The notes: generated by a model not told the origin, from the letters alone. A DNA stretch of 26,404 bases from Bacteroidales bacterium UBA6377 (GCA_002438805.1 DJQV01000012.1:1-26404), one strand, 5' to 3'. Counted from the stretch's first letter, positions 1-6,444 are shown. Made by a program: numbers and translations.

Positions 1-2
1 TG

Positions 3-230
3 TTCCGTCACATAGCCATGGGGCGTCGGAACTGGCTCCACAGCGGGAGTCATGATGGGGCGTGCAACATAGCGTTCATGTACTCGCTGCTGGAGAGCTG
101 CAAGCTGAACGGGCTGGACTTCGGCGACTACATCGAGGATGTGATGACGCGCATCTCGGAAGGAGATGCGGACTATCAGGCGATGATAGCGTGCAACTAT
201 AGGCCGAGGACGAAGGCGGCGGTGTCGTAA
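3..230 (+). CDS. IS66 family transposase, C-terminal end (5' truncated by window edge)
   Basis: The reading frame is open from the left edge and ends at TAA 228-230, so only the last ~75 residues are present. The segment reads like the conserved end of IS66 (TnpC-type) transposases: a GRRNWL motif, then SGSHDGA, then a helical stretch with YSLLESCKLNG and an ending of the form DVMTRI. In this family the region follows the DDE catalytic core and carries no catalytic residue itself. The internal ATG at 18 is not a true start, because the family motif begins upstream of it. The rest of the element lies left of the window, so it cannot be judged here whether the transposase is intact. The call rests on recognised motifs, not on a database search. 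Confidence 0.85.
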   Translation, partial: FRHIAMGRRNWLHSGSHDGACNIAFMYSLLESCKLNGLDFGDYIEDVMTRISEGDADYQAMIACNYRPRTKAAVS

Positions 231-280
231 ATCGCCCCTGACAGAAAAATAATCAGGAAAAATATAAAAATCGAACTTCG

Positions 281-308
281 TAACGTCTTGAAAATGAACA
301 GGACGTTA
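281..308. repeat. Inverted repeat / hairpin behind the IS66 transposase
   Basis: The arms TAACGTCTTG (281-290) and CAGGACGTTA (299-308) pair over 10 positions with one G-T pair and an 8-base loop. No T-run follows, so it is not a standard intrinsic terminator on the plus strand. It could be part of the insertion element's end or an mRNA 3' structure. Confidence 0.5.
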
Positions 309-324
309 GGATGGTAGTTTACAT

Positions 325-618
325 ATGAGCGAAAAGTTTGACATGGCGAAAATAGACGCCCGCTTCAGGTCGGCTCTTGCATAGCTTGAAGAACTGGAAC
401 GCATGAAAGCTGCCACACAGGAAGGCGGGAAGTTCAGGCAGGAACTGGAGAAGTCCATGTCGGAATGCATATCCGAGTTGCGTTTCCTGACAGAGCAGCT
501 GCGCAAGGCGAGGGCTGAAACAGAAGAGAGGATCAGGCGTCTGGAGGCGGAGCGTGATCTCCTCCGGGAGAACAACGAGATAGTGGAGAAATACTTGAAA
601 AAGGGTTCGACCTTCTAG
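325..618 (+). pseudogene. Coiled-coil ORF interrupted by an amber codon, next to IS66
   Basis: An ATG at 325 opens a frame that meets TAG at 382-384 and then continues in the same frame, without further stops, to TAG 616-618. Read through, it gives ~97 residues, mostly charged heptad-like helix (runs such as LEELERMK, LRKARAETEERI, LEAERDLL), which predicts a coiled coil. An internal ATG at 403 could still give a 71-residue product. I do not recognise the family; its position behind an IS66 transposase and its size suggest an element-associated accessory ORF. Replacing the amber codon with CAG (Gln) would restore a smooth helix, so a C-to-T nonsense mutation is the simplest explanation. Confidence 0.55.
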
Positions 619-676
619 TCCTCAAATCATAGACTATGATATTACCTTTCTTGACAATGTGTTGCTGTGGGGCCGG

Positions 677-708
677 ATTGGATTTCTGATTGGTAAATCT
701 TACCTTTG
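677..708 (+). promoter_or_regulatory. Bacteroidetes-type promoter for the AAA ATPase
   Basis: The -7 element TACCTTTG (701-708) matches TAnnTTTG exactly. ATTG at 677-680, 20 bases upstream, is a fair -33 element. Transcription would start about 713-715. This is why the ATG at 729 is preferred over the TTG at 690, which lies upstream of the predicted transcript start. Confidence 0.6.
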
Positions 709-728
709 TACCAAATGCGGTTTTATTT

Positions 729-1859
729 ATGCGTCTGAAGTTAAATAAAATAGAGCTGAAAGGCTACAAGTCGGTAAACGGGGACGGACAGCTGTTGCCC
801 ATAAATGAGGATGTTACAGTGCTGATAGGAGCCAACGGTGTCGGGAAAAGCAATGTGGTGTCGTTTTTCCAGATGCTTGGTTATGCTATGAGCGGCTCGC
901 TTCAGAATTATGTCGGCGAGAACGGTTTTGCGGACTCTTTCCTCTATTATGGTTCTAAGACAACGGACTGCATAAAGGCCAAGTTGTTTTTCGCCAGTGA
1001 GGATAGCAAGAATGAGTATTTCTTTAGGCTTGCGTATGCTGCCGGTGATTCACTGGTATTCACAGAGGAGATGCTTTCTTTCAAGAAGAAAGGAAGCTTG
1101 AAGCCATTCAAACTTACATTGGACGCTGGTAAAAAGGAGTCCCAGCTGTATGAGGCTAAGGACAGTGAATACAAAGATGCTGTCCAAGTTCTCATCGACT
1201 TTCTGCAAAATTGCCGGTATTTCCAATTCCATGATACAACAAAGGAGGCAAAGATCCGGAAGAATGGATATATCGGTGATAATAAATATTTAAGGAGCAA
1301 TGCGGGTAATCTTGCGGCTTTCTTGTATGGAATCAAAAATCAGAAAGGTGGAGAACCGTATTATAATCGCATTGTCCGGTATATCCGGCAGGTGATGCCG
1401 CAGTTCGGTGACTTCATCATGGAGCCGTCGGTCATGGATCCCAATTATATCTCTCTCGATTGGAGGGAGCAGAACAGTGATTATATTTTCAGTGTCAATC
1501 AGATTTCCGATGGAACTCTTCGCTTCATCGCGTTGACAACGCTGCTGCTCCAACCGGCGAAGTCCATGCCTTCGCTGATAGTGATAGATGAACCGGAATT
1601 GGGATTGCATCCTGCCGCCATCAGCATTCTTGCGGGGATGATAAAGAAGGCGTCAGAGACTTCGCAGGTGGTCTTGGCCACTCAGTCTCCGGAACTGCTT
1701 GACCAGTTCAGCGCAGATAAGGTTGTGGTAGTTGAAAGGGATGAAGCCAGACGCACTTCTGTCTTCCGTAAATTGAGTTGTAAAGAACTCAAAGAATGGG
1801 AGGCGGAGTACACGACGAGTGAGCTTTGGGAGAAGAACGTAATAGGAGGGAGGCCATGA
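729..1859 (+). CDS. AAA family ATPase (OLD/RecF-like, AAA_21 type)
   Basis: This 376-residue protein has the layout of the ABC-like ATPases found in OLD-type and defence systems. A Walker A motif GANGVGKS is at residues 34-41, an ABC-like signature ISDGTLR is near residue 250, Walker B LIVIDEPE with the catalytic Glu is at about 283-290, and LATQS follows as the switch/sensor strand. The protein looks complete. The ATG at 729 is chosen because the promoter -7 box is at 701-708; a longer TTG start at 690 is possible. Its TGA overlaps the ATG of the DUF4276 gene (ATGA), so the two are translationally coupled. AAA_21-DUF4276 pairs are common in accessory regions and are generally suspected to act in defence. 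The specific function is unknown, and the partner here is broken. Confidence 0.85.
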   Translation: MRLKLNKIELKGYKSVNGDGQLLPINEDVTVLIGANGVGKSNVVSFFQMLGYAMSGSLQNYVGENGFADSFLYYGSKTTDCIKAKLFFASEDSKNEYFFRLAYAAGDSLVFTEEMLSFKKKGSLKPFKLTLDAGKKESQLYEAKDSEYKDAVQVLIDFLQNCRYFQFHDTTKEAKIRKNGYIGDNKYLRSNAGNLAAFLYGIKNQKGGEPYYNRIVRYIRQVMPQFGDFIMEPSVMDPNYISLDWREQNSDYIFSVNQISDGTLRFIALTTLLLQPAKSMPSLIVIDEPELGLHPAAISILAGMIKKASETSQVVLATQSPELLDQFSADKVVVVERDEARRTSVFRKLSCKELKEWEAEYTTSELWEKNVIGGRP

Positions 1860-2368
1860 AGCGATTGCATGTTACTGCAGAGGGACAGACGGAAGAGTCG
1901 TTCGTTAATCAGACTTTGAAGCATCATTTGGCGAAGTACGGTGTTTTTGCTGATGTCAGGTGTGTCCTTACAAGCCGTGGGCACCACAAGGAGTTCCGTG
2001 GCGGAATGACGAACTATGCCCGGGCGAAGGATGACATAGATGATGGCCGTTTTATTCCTTACATACAGTTGCATGAATTCGAGACTCTGCTGTTTGCGGA
2101 TCCCCGGAAATTCGAGATAGAGTATTTTGACAGGCCGGAGGGTATAACGTAGTTGTGTGGAATTGCTGCCGAGTTTGGGAATCCGGAGCTGATCAACCAG
2201 GGAAGAAATACTGCTCCCTCCAAACGCATCATAAAAGTTTATAGTGATTATGAGGGTAATAAACCGGCTATTGGCTCAATGGTGGCGCATGAGATAGGCG
2301 TAGAAACCTTGAAACGTGCCTGCTCTCATTTCAGAGGGTGGATAGAAAAACTGGAAAAACTCGTATAG
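1856..2368 (+). pseudogene. DUF4276 (TOPRIM-like) partner of the AAA ATPase, broken
   Basis: The gene starts at ATG 1856, overlapping the ATPase stop, with a strong AGGAGGGAGG ribosome site at 1845-1854. Family hallmarks are visible: EGQTEESFV at the N-terminus, then FIPYIQLHEFE, FGNPELIN, APSKRI and DYEGNKPAIG. Two lesions are evident. TAG at 2150-2152 interrupts the frame, which then continues without stops to TAG 2366-2368. In addition, NYARAKDDI joins directly to DDGRFIPYIQ, whereas family members as I recall them carry roughly 45-55 residues between these points, including an acidic motif (D-L/F-Y/F type). The read-through length of 170 codons fits a family of ~210-230 minus such a deletion. 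The product is probably inactive. Confidence 0.75.
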
Positions 2369-2513
2369 TTGTGTTATTCTTGTACATGATGAAAGTGCAA
2401 CTTATCATAAAATAAAGAAAAAGTCATGTCTTTGCATATTATATGATAGGTTGATGCGCCGAAGCGTGATAGCTAACTGGACATTTTTCACTGAAACTAC
2501 ATAGATATTCAGG

Positions 2514-2545
2514 CGCTGGGACGTAGTGGGTTCCGGCGTTTTTTT
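2514..2545 (+). terminator. Terminator-like hairpin in the leader of the wecA-like gene
   Basis: CGCTGGGA (2514-2521) pairs with TTCCGGCG (2531-2538) over 8 positions (two G-T pairs) around a 9-base loop, followed by seven T (2539-2545). It has the form of an intrinsic terminator yet ends only 12 bases before the ATG at 2558, so transcripts of the downstream gene have to pass it. It could simply end transcripts from the island, or act as an attenuator. Confidence 0.55.
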
Positions 2546-2557
2546 CCTTTACTCCCT

Positions 2558-4006
2558 ATGCAAAACCAGATGTTTTTTGCCGCCGCCCTCGGGGCGGTGG
2601 TGGCCTTTGTTGCTGTCAACTGGGCCTATTTCAAGGTGTTGCGCATTGCGCTTGACAAGAATCTCGTTGACAATCCCGATGCACGCAAACTTCAGAAGAG
2701 ACCCGTGCCGGTGATGGGCGGCATCGCGGTGTATTTCGGGGTGCTTGCCGGAGTGCTTTGCGGTGCCGTTCTTCATGCTTTGACCGGGGTTGCGGTACCG
2801 ACTCGGCTGCTGCCTGTGATGTGCGCGATGAGTGTGATGCTGTATGTGGGTGCGCTTGATGACATCCTTGGGCTGAGCCCGCGAAGCCGTATGGTCATAG
2901 AGGTGCTGACGGTGCTTGCTCTGGTGTTTGCCAGCGGAAAATGCATCGATTCTCTCCACGGGCTATGGGGAGTGGAGGCGTTCTCGTGGTGGATTGCTGT
3001 GCCGCTGACGGTGTTCGCCGGGGTCGGCATCATCAACGCCGTTAACATGATAGACGGGGTGAACGGGCTGTCGAGCGGATTGTGTATCACCTGCTGCGCT
3101 GTGTTCGGGGTGTCGTTCGTTATGGTGGGGGATGTCCCGAATGCTGCGTTGGCTTTCAGTACGGTGGGTGCGCTGATCCCGTTCTTCGTGCACAATGTGT
3201 TCGGGAACCACTCCCGTATGTTCATCGGTGATGCCGGGACGATGGTGATGGGTATCCTGTTGACCTGGTTCTCGATATGTACTCTGGATGCGCGGAGCAG
3301 TGCTGATTTTATGATAGGGGGCAGGGTTCTGAATCCGGTGGCGCTGGTGCTGGCTGTGATGAGCGTGCCGGTGTTTGACACCATCCGTGTGATGGGGATG
3401 AGGATGCTGCGTCACAAGAGCCCGTTCCTGCCGGACAAGACGCACCTGCACCATGTCTTCGTGAGTGTGGGTATCAGCCATTTCATCACCACGGTGAGCG
3501 AGATCCTGATCGGGGTCGTGGTGGTCGCTGCGTTGGTGGTGAGTGCCCTGTGCGGGGCCGGGGCTGACATCCAACTGTATTCGGTCATCGTGGCGGCGGT
3601 GCTCTTCGTGTGGGGGACTTATTTTATCCTGAAGTTCAACGCTGACCGCCATACGGCGTTCCTGCATTTCCTGACGGGGTTCAGTGTGAGGACGCATCTG
3701 GGGCGGAGCGAGTGGTGGCGGAAGCTGACCGCGTGGCTTGACGGGCCGTGCAAGGCTTTTGCCGAGGAGGACGCTGAGCCGCAGGAGACACCGGCATCTG
3801 ACCTCAAGGAGCGCGACAGGCGGCTGGTGCTGGGTTTCATGAAAGGCAGGGCCGAGGTGCTGGTGTCTGATATTATGGAGAATTCCGGGGCGGAGCGGCT
3901 GCGGGTGTATGCCATCCTCTTTGAGGAGGTGCAGCGTGGGAGAGTGGCTGTGGCGAAGGAGGACGGCTTCGGCGGACCGGAGATAGTGATGTTGACAAAC
4001 CAATAG
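2558..4006 (+). CDS. WecA/MraY-type UDP-sugar:undecaprenyl-phosphate sugar-1-phosphate transferase with extra C-terminal winged-helix-like domain
   Basis: This is a multi-spanning inner-membrane enzyme of glycosyltransferase family 4 that would start a lipid-linked polysaccharide by moving GlcNAc-1-phosphate (or a similar sugar) to undecaprenyl phosphate. The catalytic motifs are all present: DD at residues 101-102, NAVNMIDGVNGL at 161-171, FIGDAGT at 223-228 and the cytoplasmic THLHH at 295-299. The membrane part ends near residue 360. An unusual tail follows, with a soluble domain at ~415-480 that reads as a helix-helix-helix-wing fold. The next gene encodes a free copy of that domain. The ATG at 2558 gives a normal N-terminal membrane helix; no clear Shine-Dalgarno site is visible. 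It is probably co-transcribed with the two genes downstream. Donor sugar is inferred from family only. Confidence 0.9.
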   Translation: MQNQMFFAAALGAVVAFVAVNWAYFKVLRIALDKNLVDNPDARKLQKRPVPVMGGIAVYFGVLAGVLCGAVLHALTGVAVPTRLLPVMCAMSVMLYVGALDDILGLSPRSRMVIEVLTVLALVFASGKCIDSLHGLWGVEAFSWWIAVPLTVFAGVGIINAVNMIDGVNGLSSGLCITCCAVFGVSFVMVGDVPNAALAFSTVGALIPFFVHNVFGNHSRMFIGDAGTMVMGILLTWFSICTLDARSSADFMIGGRVLNPVALVLAVMSVPVFDTIRVMGMRMLRHKSPFLPDKTHLHHVFVSVGISHFITTVSEILIGVVVVAALVVSALCGAGADIQLYSVIVAAVLFVWGTYFILKFNADRHTAFLHFLTGFSVRTHLGRSEWWRKLTAWLDGPCKAFAEEDAEPQETPASDLKERDRRLVLGFMKGRAEVLVSDIMENSGAERLRVYAILFEEVQRGRVAVAKEDGFGGPEIVMLTNQ

Positions 4007-4015
4007 TTTTGAGAT

Positions 4016-4228
4016 ATGCAAGAGATTGATTATAAGGAGCGTGACAGGAAACTGCTGCTCGAATATCTTTCCGGGAGGGGAGATGTGGATGTGGACAGGT
4101 TGGCTTCGGAGAGCGGGATCGAGCCGCTGAGGGTGTTTCCGCTGCTGTTTGAACTGGTGCGGGACGGCAAGGTTGAGGTGGTGTCGGAGAACAAGCTCGG
4201 GGCACCTGCAGTAGTGAGGCTGGTGTGA
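4016..4228 (+). CDS. Small winged-helix-like protein homologous to the tail of the upstream WecA-like enzyme
   Basis: This 70-residue cytoplasmic protein aligns without gaps to residues ~415-480 of the preceding enzyme: by my hand count 30 of 65 positions are identical, including KERDR at the start, LRV in the third helix and a G-x-P near the end. The predicted pattern (helix, helix, helix, then a short hairpin) resembles a winged helix-turn-helix. It begins 9 bases after the upstream stop and its TGA overlaps the next ATG, so the three genes form one operon. A role in regulating, or docking to, the transferase is inferred; DNA binding has not been shown for either copy. I know no established gene name. 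Confidence 0.75.
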   Translation: MQEIDYKERDRKLLLEYLSGRGDVDVDRLASESGIEPLRVFPLLFELVRDGKVEVVSENKLGAPAVVRLV

Positions 4229-4617
4229 TGAGGATTGATGAGGAACTGCTTGACGGCTTGAGTGCCAGGGCGGCGGCTTCACCCCGGCTGCGTGTGCACT
4301 TTGATCTGCGTGACAGTGAAGAGGACGGCTCGATGAGGATGCTGAATGCCCTTGAGCCCGGGACCGTGATCCCGGTGCACCGGCACCGCGACACTTCTGA
4401 AGATGTTGTCTGCTTGCGGGGTTGTGTGGAGGAGGTGGTCTATGATGATGATGGCCGGGAACTGGAGCGTTGGAGGCTGTCCCCGCGTTTCGGGGTGATG
4501 GCCTGCCATGTCCCGAAGGGGCAGTATCATACCTGCGTCCCGCTGGAGAGCGGCTCGGTGATACTTGAGTTCAAAAACGGAAAATATGATCCTCGCAGCA
4601 CTGAGGATCTGCTTTAG
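4228..4617 (+). CDS. WbuC family cupin-fold metalloprotein
   Basis: This 129-residue single-domain cupin matches the WbuC family seen in O-antigen and capsule clusters. Visible features are ASPRLRVHFDLRDS near the N-terminus (the family has a similar SPRxRxHxNLH-type start), the metal-binding stretch VIPVHRHRDTSEDVVCLRG with His-x-His, and VPKGQYHTCVPLE carrying a second cupin histidine. The substrate is unknown; a role in sugar modification or editing is inferred from genomic context. ATG 4228 overlaps the preceding TGA by one base; a GTG one codon earlier is also possible. An intrinsic terminator follows directly, so it is the last gene of the polysaccharide segment. Confidence 0.8.
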   Translation: MRIDEELLDGLSARAAASPRLRVHFDLRDSEEDGSMRMLNALEPGTVIPVHRHRDTSEDVVCLRGCVEEVVYDDDGRELERWRLSPRFGVMACHVPKGQYHTCVPLESGSVILEFKNGKYDPRSTEDLL

Positions 4618-4650
4618 TAATCGTTAAAAAATAAGTTGCTGCTTACTTAG

Positions 4651-4675
4651 GCTCCGCTCCGGCGGGGCTTTTTTT
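4651..4675 (+). terminator. Intrinsic terminator after the WbuC-type gene
   Basis: GCTCCGC (4651-4657) pairs with GCGGGGC (4662-4668), with one T-G pair and a 4-base loop, followed by seven T (4669-4675). Confidence 0.8.
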
Positions 4676-4684
4676 GTGCTTAAA

Positions 4685-4716
4685 TTTGTTTTTATTTCTG
4701 GTTATCGCTAAATTGG
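4685..4716 (+). promoter_or_regulatory. Possible promoter of the DUF6922/AbiEii-like pair
   Basis: TTTG at 4685-4688 and TAAATTGG at 4709-4716 (one mismatch to TAnnTTTG) are 20 bases apart. A perfect -7-like TAAATTTG also occurs at 4681-4688 but lacks a -33 partner. If the downstream box is used, the transcript would start at about 4722, just past the GTG used as start in the next entry. Confidence 0.4.
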
Positions 4717-4719
4717 GGC

Positions 4720-5049
4720 GTGAGAATTTTTACTACATACCCGCAAGAAAGGGGTAAGTGCAAAGTCAATCCGGCGTTGCTTTGGGACTACCGTATGGAC
4801 AAGTTCGATTGGCAGAAGTACCGTCGAATCGTTGTTGAACGTGTGATTTCAATGGGGCGGATATCCGATTGGTATGGGGCATTCGATTTATATGGCGGCA
4901 TACGTGGTTTCCGGAGGATAGCAAGGGATGAGGTTGTGGATCTGTCTCCGCGTAATCTGGATTTCATGTGCCGGGCATTGAATCTCAAAAAAGAGGATAC
5001 GAAATGTTACAAACAGCAGCAGTTGCGCCAAGCACACTTGAGCTCTTGA
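4720..5049 (+). CDS. DUF6922 protein, putative antitoxin partner of the AbiEii-type gene
   Basis: The ~109-residue product contains the DUF6922-like core: NPALLWDY, FDWQKYRRIVVERVI, DWYGAFDLYGGIRGF, and the C-terminal LKKEDTKCYKQQQLRQAHL. Proteins of this type commonly sit directly before AbiEii/AbiGii nucleotidyltransferases in Bacteroidota and are presumed to neutralise or regulate them. Its 3' end overlaps the next gene by 46 bases, consistent with coupled expression. The start is uncertain: GTG 4720 is the best in-frame choice but has no ribosome site. The family-like start before NPALLWDY has TGC rather than a start codon, while a GTG at 4758 with an upstream AAAGGGG is out of frame. Confidence 0.7.
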   Translation: MRIFTTYPQERGKCKVNPALLWDYRMDKFDWQKYRRIVVERVISMGRISDWYGAFDLYGGIRGFRRIARDEVVDLSPRNLDFMCRALNLKKEDTKCYKQQQLRQAHLSS

Positions 5050-5663
5050 GCAAGCTTCAGTCGGAGATGGTGTTGGGCAGCACTCGTCTTGTTGGCGGCA
5101 CAGCACTGAGCCTTCAGATCGGCCACAGAAAAAGCGATGATCTGGATCTTTTCAGCACCGAAACCTTGGATGGTTTGGCTGTGCAGGAGTTGCTTGTAGG
5201 CAAGTATGGATTCATCCCTTCTGTCATTACAGAGAACACCTTGATCGGGTTTATCCATGGAGTGAAGATAGATGTCATATTCCACCCTTTTCCGTGGCTG
5301 GAAGAAGCGTTGGAGGAAGACGGTTTCAGAATAGCTGCGAAGGATGACATTGCTGCAATGAAAATGCATGCTATAATAAATTCCGGAAAGCGTCCTAAGG
5401 ATTTCGTGGACATTGCATTCTTGTCAATGTATTTCTCATACAATGAGATAAAACAGCTTCTCCTCAAGCGTTATCCTGCTTATGACCCGTTGATGGCCGA
5501 CCGGGCAATGGTTTATTTTGGAGATATCGATGAGAACTTGATTCCGGAAATAAACATGATTGGCTATGAGTTTGACTTTGGCCGGATTATGAAGCGTATT
5601 ATCAAGATGACTGACAATCCGGATAAAGTATACGTTACGGCACCGCTCAAAATGCAAAAGTAG
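5004..5663 (+). CDS. AbiEii/AbiGii-type nucleotidyltransferase (toxin-like)
   Basis: This 219-residue protein of the nucleotidyltransferase fold has the AbiEii signature: VGGTALSLQIGHRKSDDLDLF, with the GG at residues 31-32 and the catalytic D-L-D at 46-48. IDVIFHPFPW supplies a likely third acidic residue, and DIAAMKMHAI...RPKDFVDI forms the second conserved block. In characterised AbiE/MenT-type systems such enzymes transfer nucleotides to tRNA and stop growth, often under phage attack; the same role here is inferred. ATG 5004 is preferred to an upstream in-frame start because family N-termini begin close to this point. The gene is more A/T-rich than the housekeeping genes to the right, and the pair sits between two terminators, as expected for a transferred cassette. 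Confidence 0.85.
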   Translation: MLQTAAVAPSTLELLSKLQSEMVLGSTRLVGGTALSLQIGHRKSDDLDLFSTETLDGLAVQELLVGKYGFIPSVITENTLIGFIHGVKIDVIFHPFPWLEEALEEDGFRIAAKDDIAAMKMHAIINSGKRPKDFVDIAFLSMYFSYNEIKQLLLKRYPAYDPLMADRAMVYFGDIDENLIPEINMIGYEFDFGRIMKRIIKMTDNPDKVYVTAPLKMQK

Positions 5664-5670
5664 CACCCGC

Positions 5671-5697
5671 GTTCCGCCGGAGAGCGGCACTGTTTTT
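5671..5697 (+). terminator. Intrinsic terminator after the AbiEii-type gene
   Basis: GTTCCGC (5671-5677) pairs with GCGGCAC (5684-5690), with one mismatch and a 6-base loop, followed by TG and five T. Confidence 0.55.
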
Positions 5698-5746
5698 GTA
5701 GTGAATTGATATTGAATTATTTATAACCTATAAAAACACTAAGACG

Positions 5747-6274
5747 ATGGAACGCATTTCTAAGATGTTGGTGGCGATGTCCGTTGCGGCATTCCTCCCT
5801 TTGTGCTTATGTGCAGGTGAAGTGGACAACACTCCCGTTGGTTCTTTGGATCTTCCGCGCTACCTCGGCAGGTGGTACGAGATCGCCAGGTTCGACCATT
5901 CTTTCGAGCGCGGCATGAGCCGTGTCGCAGCCGAGTACCGTCTGCGCGATGGCGGCAAGGTCGAAGTCGTCAATTCCGGATGGAAGGACGGCAAGTTCAA
6001 GCAGGCCCTCGGCAAGGCCAAGCAGCCCGATCCGGAGAAGAATCCGGCGCTGCTCAAGGTGTCATTCTTCCTCTTTTTCTATTCCGACTACCGGGTGCTG
6101 ATGCTTTCTGATGATTACAGCGTGGCTCTGGTCGGGAGCTCCTCTGACAAGTATCTCTGGATCCTTTCGCGCACTCCGGTACTGCCGCAGGAGACTCTGG
6201 ACGCCGTGCTCGCTGAGGCGCGACGTCGAGGATACGACACCTCGAAACTGATCTGGGTGGATCAGAAGGACTGA
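5747..6274 (+). CDS. Bacterial lipocalin (Blc-like)
   Basis: This 175-residue exported protein has an N-terminal hydrophobic signal (residues ~6-22) and then the lipocalin signature GRWYEIARFDHSFE at 41-54. YRVLMLSDDYSVALVGSS and YLWILSRTP are the later conserved strands, and the C-terminus reads like Blc. Bacterial lipocalins bind fatty acids or lysophospholipids at the outer membrane. The signal contains cysteines (C20 and C22) but no textbook lipobox, so lipoprotein versus soluble periplasmic export is open. It is a single-gene unit, with a terminator before it and a convergent operon after it. No clear TAnnTTTG promoter is visible upstream. Confidence 0.88.
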   Translation: MERISKMLVAMSVAAFLPLCLCAGEVDNTPVGSLDLPRYLGRWYEIARFDHSFERGMSRVAAEYRLRDGGKVEVVNSGWKDGKFKQALGKAKQPDPEKNPALLKVSFFLFFYSDYRVLMLSDDYSVALVGSSSDKYLWILSRTPVLPQETLDAVLAEARRRGYDTSKLIWVDQKD

Positions 6275-6298
6275 ACTGTGTCGGATGGCCGCCGACGC

Positions 6299-6406
6299 GG
6301 TGGCGGATAAGTGGCTGAGTGTCAGCTGTTTGATTATTTGTCCTCCCGGAATTTCACGGGAGGACATTTGGTTATAGTATTGACATACAATAACATATCC
6401 GCCACC
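6299..6406. repeat. Long-range inverted repeat enclosing a hairpin, between convergent genes
   Basis: GGTGGCGGATA (6299-6309) is the exact reverse complement of TATCCGCCACC (6396-6406). The arms are 86 bases apart and enclose the strong hairpin at 6339-6366, so the spacer between the lipocalin and lrgB can fold into a nested structure on either strand. Confidence 0.6.
6339..6366. terminator. Hairpin between convergent lipocalin and lrgB genes, likely bidirectional terminator
   Basis: TGTCCTCCCG (6339-6348) and CGGGAGGACA (6357-6366) form a perfect 10-bp stem with an 8-base loop. The flanks are T-rich in the plus direction (TTTGGTTAT) and in the minus direction only weakly so, hence moderate confidence as a terminator. 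Confidence 0.55.
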
Positions 6407-6444
6407 TCGCAGCTAAGAAGAGAAGTCCGTTCCGAAGAAAGCTT

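Larger units (their letters stand above)
1..308 (+). mobile_element. Right-hand part of an IS66-like insertion element
   Basis: This span contains the transposase end plus ~80 bases of A/T-rich non-coding sequence that probably runs to the element's right end. I could not identify the terminal inverted repeat because the left end is outside the window, so the right boundary is a guess. A 10-bp inverted repeat (arms 281-290 and 299-308) lies just past the gene and may mark the end region or a transcript hairpin. Confidence 0.5.

Noticed and set aside
325..2368. TAG codon recoding (alternative genetic code) in the left island
   Set aside because: Two in-frame TAGs can be read as Gln, but genes inside and outside the island (including those at 618, 2368, 4006) also end at TAG, and simple C-to-T mutation explains both. 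Kept only as a low-interest finding.
2963..4282. Long minus-strand ORF (439 codons) opposite the wecA-like gene
   Set aside because: It is His/Pro/Arg-rich with no recognisable domain and mirrors the codon bias of the real gene on the plus strand, which has complete catalytic motifs.
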